From contig NW_024105098.1 in NCBI RefSeq assembly GCF_003945595.2, forward strand, positions 1,116,001 to 1,180,000: a stretch of DNA of 64,000 nt, written 5' to 3'. This document shows, piece by piece, positions 57,743 to 64,000 of the stretch. This stretch comes from Pipra filicauda. Its lineage: Eukaryota > Chordata > Aves > Passeriformes > Pipridae. The stretch's first letter is position 1. Each line of letters begins with the position of its first letter. Position numbers and translations under genes: made by a program. Below the pieces are notes generated by a model. The model saw nothing but the letters and a program-made list of their open reading frames with translations, was not told the origin of the DNA and did no database searches.

Positions 57743-59425
57743 AAACAAATAGGAAACTGACTCTGCAAATTTGTGTATGTGTGGGGAGAAGGGGGGAGGG
57801 AAGCTCCTTCGAGAGCCTGGGGCTACCGGTTTTCAATAGGCGCTTGCTGCCATCCCCGCCTCTTGTCCATCCCGGCATTCCGTGCAGCCTCGGAGCAGAG
57901 CGCGCAGTGTCTGCGGTGGGATGAAGAACCAAGTGGGTGTTACAGCCTTACTGGCTGCAGTCAGAATTTCTCAGCAGCAAACAGTTGCTGGAAGTGGATG
58001 CAGTGGTGCTTAGGAGTTCAAAGCCTATCTGTTACATCAGCAGGTCAGCTGGGCCTTCCGGGGGAGGCACGGGAATCAGCAGAGTGCCGGATCCTTCCGT
58101 GGGGACTCCCCGCTGAAGCTTAAGTAGAGCCCACCCATCATTTTGCAGGAGAAATGTCCAGTTAATGCCTTTAGCAGCTTCTCTTCTCACTGGCCAACCT
58201 GGACTGCAGCTCACAATGCCAAGGAACAGCAGCCACGTCCCACAGACAGCTGTGAAGCCTCTGGAGTGCAGATCCCTATGGTACAACTCCTGTTCATGCT
58301 CTGCAGGACACAGCGCTTCCTCTCCTGCTCACCCCCTATGGAAAGGGCATTGAGGGAACTTCCAAGTGACTGGGAATTCAACAAGTGAATGTTGCCTGGG
58401 GAAGTGTGGAACACAGAGCTGTGCTGCTGGGGAGGAGCATCTCAATATCCCAGTTTAAATAACAGCAGAGAGAATGGAAGAATAGAAAATGTGCGTGTTG
58501 CTCAGTGAGTCAATCCATGTGCTTCTACAATGAAATAATCTCTACAGCGAGTACCTTCAGGAAAGCTGCTTCGAGCAGAGAACTGGATTCCATAGGCCTG
58601 GAAAGAGACCCAGCTGGGAGAGGTGAAACAGGACAGCGGAGATCCTGCCTGTGCCCTCGTGCGCTGGCACAGCGTCTGTGGAGTTAATCCTGTCGTACCA
58701 AAAACGTGAGCTGTGAAACTCCTCAAGGTGCCCTCGGTGCACTGATCAGCAGTTCCTCCAGCTACTCCTGTCAGACATTCCATTTCCAAAGCAGAAGAGG
58801 CACCTGAAGGTCGGTAGGATTCCAAGCTGTTGGTACCTTGACTCTGCCTGCCTCCCTCCCTGCAGAGTGTGCACAGAGGTACTGTAGGAGCCAGCCTGGA
58901 GAAACCCCTGTCAGGTAATCATCCCAAACGGGCAGAATGCCTTGAGAAGGTCCAATTATACTGGCAATTTTAGCTGCTTTAAGGTGGTAGCTCTGCCTGG
59001 GGCTCTTCTCCACACCGAGAAAGGTGGAGCAGAGCTGTCTCTCTGCAAACTGCAAGGGAAGTTGCTGCCGTAGTTCCTTGGTGCATGCTGCACACTGCAA
59101 CCCCGTTCACAAGGCTCTGGTTTGTGCATTCGGGTTTGGAACCTGTCAGATGATGGTGTTGTGACCAAGGGTGGTGCCACCTGGGTAGACATGACCCGTT
59201 TCCCCTGTGACTGACCTACTGATGCTCTGTCCCTGTGCTATCCGAAAGCAGAGGTTTGAACTGGGAACCACAATGCTTCTGTCACTAAATTATTATTTGC
59301 TGCTTTCTGCCTGCTTCTCCTCTTCTCTCATGTAGTCAGGGGAAGAGGCAGCAGAGGAAGTGGGGCTGTGCTCCATTCATCTGCTTTCAATTTCTATCTG
59401 AATAAACAGATCTAAAATCTTTGCC
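57743..59425 (+). other. ATG4B: ATG4B 3' UTR
   Basis: Runs from the TGA at 57740-57742 to about 20 nt past the AATAAA at 59401-59406, some 1.7 kb. No earlier canonical hexamer stood out. Short open frames inside are not supported as genes. Confidence 0.65.
59401..59406 (+). terminator. ATG4B: ATG4B poly(A) signal AATAAA
   Basis: A canonical AATAAA followed within 30-50 nt by T/GT-rich sequence (TTTGCCTGTTCTAATGTCC). It is the first clear hexamer downstream of the ATG4B stop. Confidence 0.7.
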
Positions 59426-59659
59426 TGTTCTAATGTCCTTGCACGAGTTGAAAGAGGTGGTGGGTGGCATTCCAGTGACCCTGCACTGTGATAGGGAATG
59501 CTGTAACCAGTTTCAATAACCATTATTCCTGTTTTGCCATGCAACAGCAGGACACAGAGCTTTAACTGGAAGGCTGTACGCTCTGTTGGCATGGGCAGGT
59601 CCTTTTCATTGAGATCTCATCACTCAGGACACATCACCCCCTTGATCTGTTCACCAGAA

Positions 59660-59968
59660 GAATCAGTACCTAAAGGGGCTCCAAGAGAGATGGAGAGGTT
59701 TGGACAAGGGCCTAGAATGAGAGGACAAGGGGGAATGGCTTCCCACTTCCAGAGGGTTAGATGGGATATTGGGAAGAAATTCTTCCCTGGGAGGGTGCTG
59801 ACACACTGGCACAGGTTGCCCAGAGAAGCTGTGGCTGCCCCATCCCTGGAAGTGTCCAAGGCCAGGCTGGATGGGGCTTGGAGCAACCTGGGCTAGTGGA
59901 AGGTGTCCCTGCCCATAGAACAAGATGATCTTTAAGGTCCCTTCCAACCCAAACCATTCTGTGATTCT
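59660..59968 (+). repeat. CR1 3' segment between ATG4B and DTYMK
   Basis: CTAAAGGGGCTCCAAGAGAG, then GGGATATTGGGAAGAAATTC, then CCCATCCCTGGAAGTGTCCA, with tail ACCATTCTGTGATTCTAC. It lies about 230 bp beyond the ATG4B poly(A) site. Confidence 0.92.
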
Positions 59969-60894
59969 ACTGCTTATTTGACATTCATGATTTCATGGTT
60001 AAGGACAGCTCAGCCAGACAGGTTTTTACCTGAGTGTTAACACAACCCCAATAACAGAACTAAGCTCAGCTGTCTAAGATCTTTAACAGGTATTTCTGGC
60101 TTTTCAGTCAGGCCCTTAAAGCTAATAATTAAATGACTTCCCTGTGTGTTGTCTTGTGTCAGTGGTGCTGTTAGGGCCTGATTCAGCATTACAGGCACTC
60201 ACCTCCTTCACTAGAAGTGTTTGGCTGCCAAGTGCTGGGCAGCTGTGGAGGGAAAGGAGCAGCTTTTTCCATTTCAGCTGATGTCTGTATTAGCAATTTT
60301 GCTTTAAACATTTAGCTTTCCTTTCCCTGCTAGGGAATCAGTTCAGTCTGCCTCTCTCTAAGAGTTCGAGCAGGAGATTAATGCAGTCCACCCTGCTACA
60401 AGGTGTGTTAACTGTCCAGCAGAGACATGAACTCTCCTGGGCATCCCCATCTCTCAGTGCCCCTTGCAAATGATTTAACATTCCAGTTTGTTGTGGTTTG
60501 CTGGTTGTTACTGCTGGCTTGGGTGATTCATAGCTGGTCTGGTTTGGCAGCCCTTATGGGCTGTTTAAATTGCACTGAGGGGTGTGTAGGAGCCACAGAT
60601 TGATTCCCCTCATCTTAGCCAGTCTAAAAATAGCTTATGTGCTACTCACCCTCCAAACTGGCCTTGCTGTGAGCTAATCCATCTATTTCAGGCTCTTACC
60701 TGCTCACAGCACTTTTCTGCCCCATTCTCAGTGCACATCTGGGAAGGAGGCCTGAATTCACCTCTCCCTTCATTCCACAGCTCCAGCAAACAGCTTTCCT
60801 TGGATTTAGAGCCTGAACCGCAGCACTTTCACCTCCCACGTGTCCTTCTAGAAGATAAATGATCATGCTGGGGAAAAAAAATGCCCTGTGCCAA
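59969..60894. other. Intergenic DNA between convergent ATG4B and DTYMK
   Basis: Nothing recognised on either strand. Confidence 0.45.
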
Positions 60895-60911
60895 ATGCTT
60901 AAAAATAATAA

Positions 60912-60917
60912 TTTATT
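60912..60917 (-). terminator. DTYMK: Candidate distal DTYMK poly(A) signal
   Basis: Minus-strand AATAAA inside an A/T-rich run about 410 nt after the DTYMK stop codon. It would give a 3' UTR of roughly 430 nt. A second AATAAA overlaps the stop itself (61324-61329). Confidence 0.5.
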
Positions 60918-61324
60918 AGCAAGTCCTCTACAAACTGGTTTGAGCATGGGGGGTGCATTTACTAGAGAGCCAGAATAATCAGAAACACGGCAGTTCCCTG
61001 GAACTGGAAACTGTCCATGCTCAGGGGTGGCCCTGGGCTTCACACCCACATCTGCACCCCAGGACTGGAGCTGCAACAAGAGCTCCTGTTTGGGATTGGG
61101 AGGTTTTTACCAAGAATTTGATTCATGCTTATGGCATATTCATTTAAAAAATGGGGAAGGGACTATGGAGGGGGAGGAGCAGATGAAATAACAAGGACAT
61201 CAGCATCGTTGGACCCAGAAGAACACTCAGGATCTGAGCTGTAGCTACTGGAGAGTGATATGTAAGGGAGTCATCCATGAGGTGAGCTTTCCCCTATTCC
61301 TTTAGACCTGACCTGTATCAAGTT

Positions 61325-62172
61325 TTATTTCCAGAGTTCTTCCAGAGGTTTATTCTGAACCTCCTCCATGGTTTTCTCTGCAATGGACTTGATTTCTCTG
61401 TGCAAGTCTTCTATGCTCTGTGAAGCATCCACTGTCTGTTTCCAAGACAAAAAAACAAACAGGATAGATACAGAAAACACAGAAACATGTTACTGGACAC
61501 CAGAAAATGAGAAAATCTTTGCTGTTAACATCTGCTCCCCCTCATTACTCAATATTGTTACTGTTCCTCAGCAGTGAAATGAGCTAATTATACCTCCTGT
61601 GCACTGTTTCTGGAGTGGAACTGGGAAAAATCTATTTAGGAATAGACATTTAAGAAGTAGATGTGGGGCTGGATGAAGGGAAACAGAAGAAACTGCTGTT
61701 GCATGTTGTTTGCTGACAGTCTTTGGGATGTGTTAGATACACAGAGGCAGGTAAGCTGAGATTCATCATTGGTGCTCCAAGAGCTGACCAGGGTGTTCTG
61801 CAACAGGGAAGTGCCCTCTGCCACAGCCCACAGTGCCCTTGGCTGGTCCCCAGCATGTCCCCCTGACCAGGAGCAGGAAGGGGGAGCACAGGGATATGAT
61901 GGGCACAGTTTGGGAGCTCTCATGAGAGACCCCCACCCCAGTCCATGACCAGCCCATTGGGGTTATTTCCTCACCTTCCAGTTTAGGGTCTTGTCTTCCA
62001 TCAGACAATAGAAGGACTGCAGAACTTTCTCTTGGAAGGAGCTGGATTCATAGCGTTCATGTCCATAGTTCCCTCGTTCTGCTGCTTCTTCTGGGCTTAA
62101 CTGAAGGAACAGGATCAGGTCTGGCTTTGGGAGTCCCACGTCGGGCTGTTTGCACCAGTCCAGGCAGAAGTT
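61325..62172 (-). CDS. DTYMK: DTYMK thymidylate kinase, last two exons (5' part off window)
   Basis: dTMP kinase phosphorylates dTMP to dTDP for dTTP synthesis. Exon 61975-62172 (66 codons, phase 0 both ends) starts NFCLDWCKQPDVGLPKPDLI. It includes the LID-side region LFLQLSPEEAAERGNYGHER and ends LNWK at donor GTGAGG. The last exon, 61325-61435, runs from acceptor AACAG through TVDASQSIEDLHREI to KPLEELWK and TAA. Order, phase and sequence match human DTYMK residues from the middle of the protein to its end. The P-loop exon and the DRY-containing exon are not found up to 64000, so they must lie beyond the window. The gene converges on ATG4B, as in human 2q37.3. Confidence 0.93.
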
Positions 62173-63599
62173 CTGTCCCAAACAAAGACAACCAAATTTG
62201 AGGTGAAAGAAACACAAAAAGTGATAATATCCCAGTTTACCATGTGGGAATTCAGTCCTGGTAATTTGGGGGGGAGCAGGTTTTGCTGGGTGCTGTGCAC
62301 CCCTTGTGCTCACTTAAGTTGGACAGAGCTAAAGATTTTAATGCCTCTTCTGCAGAGCCCTTCAGAGCTCTACCAAGGCACATCCTGAGCCTCCTCACAG
62401 CCTTTATCAGTCCAAAACTCGTGCTTGGTCCAAAAGAAAGCTGCTCCCAAATACAAACACCACACAGCTTCCCTGTGGATCTCTGAGCCCATGGAGGCTC
62501 CTTTTCAACACTCACTTACCCAGGAATTTCAGTCCAGACACAAGAGAAGCAGTTCTCCAGTTTCTGGATCTTGTTGACTGATCTGAAGACTTCCATCAGG
62601 GCACGTGAATCCATGATGTTGTGGGGAGACCATGGAGGCTTGTCCACTTAATGCTCATCCAAATCCTAAGTCCCTCTTTTAAGAGAAGCAGGCAAATCTG
62701 CCCTCCAATTTCTCCCCAGATGTTCTGTATCCCAGCAGTTTGGGTGTTTTTTGGATGCATATGCAGTGGAGTTTTTAATCCCTTGAGGGTGTGATAGAAG
62801 CTGGAAGTGCCACAGCATCTTGGACATGAGCTCTGGCTGCTGGTAACTATTGTGTTAGATATGGGCATCAACATCTTCCCTCCTTCTGGGAATGCTTCTG
62901 GAGTGAAAAACATGTCAAACTCCACTCCTTTAACAAGTAGATGAGATCCCTTCTAGCAAAGGATGCCATCCCTGCTTCCCAAGAGTTGCATCCATATGCC
63001 TGAGTGCTGCAGGTTGACAGCTGCAGTCAAAGAAATGTAGACACTTTAAGACATTTTTCCCCCCACTGGATAGCAGAACATTCCTTGCTGTGCCCATGGG
63101 CTTGGGATCATTATTTTGGAGTGACTGACTCAGCTTGTGTTACATGTGTCTTCGCTCCTAATTTGGGGCCTTTGCACCCAATTAGCACCTAAATGCTTTA
63201 ATGCATCCCTCTCAGGGTTAAGCCCCACTGTCCAGGCTTGGGGAAGCAGGAGGGTGGAAAAAGATGTAGGTGAGGGTGCAAGGCATGGGGACCCAGGATC
63301 TCCTCAATCCTCCCAGGAAGCAGGAAAAGGCTTGGGCAGGAATTAATGCAGGGCACTGGTGCTGCAGGCCTGGCTTCAGCTTCTGTGACCACAGGGTGCT
63401 CTTTGAGGATTGAGGGCTACTCAGCAGGAATGGGGCTCATCTGATGGAGTGGGACAAGAGTGACTGTGCAGAACAGGGAGGCTGACAGAGCTGACTTGTC
63501 CTGGAAGCAGGGACAGGCCCAAAGGCACATGTGGGAACGTGAGAACTTCAGGCTAAATGAAGAAAGTCACTTTTTACTCTGAAGGTGAGCAAAGAAGAG
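62173..63599 (-). other. DTYMK: DTYMK intron (5' of the visible exons)
   Basis: No further DTYMK exon was found on the minus strand: neither the DRYAFSG nor the P-loop region is present. An exon-like piece at 62516-62618 has a good donor but the wrong phase and no homology. Confidence 0.5.
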
Positions 63600-63735
63600 C
63601 CCAGAAAGGCGTGGATCTACATCCCTGGAGAGACTCAAACCTTGGTTGGATGTGGGCCTGAGTCAGCCCTGCTGGAGGCTGGGCTTCATGACTTCCACAG
63701 GTGCTTTCCAACATAAGTGGTTCTGTTATTCTTTG
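63600..63735 (+). repeat. Degenerate CR1-like 3' end
   Basis: CATCCCTGGAGAGACTCAAA, then TTGGATGTGGGCCTGAGTCA, then GTGCTTTCCAACATAAGTGG and GTTATTCT resemble a CR1 tail but are diverged. Assignment is tentative. Confidence 0.5.
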
Positions 63736-64000
63736 CAAGTTTATGGGCCAGCAGTCAGAGCAAGCACGGAGAGTCTTAAATAAAAACTCCTGGAATCATT
63801 CTCCAGAGTCAAAACAGGTCAGCTTCCAGTCCAGGAGTCTGTCCAGATTTACAGAAAGCAACCAAGTGAGTTTCTTTGTTCTGGGGAAGGGCAGACCCGG
63901 GCAAACACACTATGTCAACACCTGAGCTGGAACTTCCAGCCCTCACTTGCAATCCTCATTTCCCAGAAGGATAATGGCCCCTGGGCCACTCACAGCAATG

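Noticed and set aside
62516..62618. Exon-like minus-strand piece (CVWTEIPG end followed by GTAAGT) as an upstream DTYMK exon
   Set aside because: It ends in phase 2 while the next DTYMK exon begins in phase 0, and the translation does not resemble thymidylate kinase.

Overview
The window looks like avian nuclear DNA. It carries many copies of CR1 non-LTR retrotransposon ends, with the characteristic 3' tail related to repeated ATTCTGTG, and compact vertebrate genes with short introns and GT-AG splice sites. CR1 also occurs in turtles and crocodilians, so 'bird' is an inference from the CR1 load together with compactness. The species cannot be told.

Four protein-coding genes are supported exon by exon, with consistent reading phase across every junction. 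(1) TRPM2, minus strand, about 0.5-11.5 kb: 23 coding exons (1,189 codons) from the N-terminus through the ADP-ribose-sensing MHR region, the six-helix channel and the C-terminal coiled coil. The NUDT9-H exons lie off the left edge. A GC-rich region near 12.8-13.4 kb is a candidate promoter and 5' non-coding exon. (2) THAP4, minus strand, 18.06-38.35 kb: six exons, 574 aa, an N-terminal THAP zinc finger plus a C-terminal nitrobindin-like heme barrel. (3) ATG4B, plus strand, 39.12-57.74 kb: 13 exons, 393 aa, the autophagy cysteine protease that processes ATG8/LC3. (4) DTYMK (thymidylate kinase), minus strand: only its last two exons, 61.33-62.17 kb; the rest lies off the right edge.

THAP4 and ATG4B are divergent and share a CpG-island promoter whose start codons are 770 bp apart. 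That promoter holds several copies of a GTACGG + AANATGGC (YY1-like) module and two opposed CCAAT boxes. ATG4B and DTYMK converge tail to tail. The order THAP4-ATG4B-DTYMK is that of human 2q37.3, whereas TRPM2, on human 21q22.3, sits beside THAP4 here in place of BOK.

The rest is intronic or intergenic DNA. It contains about 19 CR1 copies, one of them a 3 kb inactivated ORF2 relic inside THAP4 intron 2, simple repeats, a pair of diverged intronic repeats in TRPM2, and one unrecognised arginine-rich open frame at 16.9-17.25 kb. I found no convincing tRNA, rRNA, snoRNA, CRISPR or bacterial-type feature. I found no wholly new system; the most unusual items are the repeated promoter module, a GC-AG intron in TRPM2, the unknown ORF, and a CR1 copy abutting an ATG4B splice donor.
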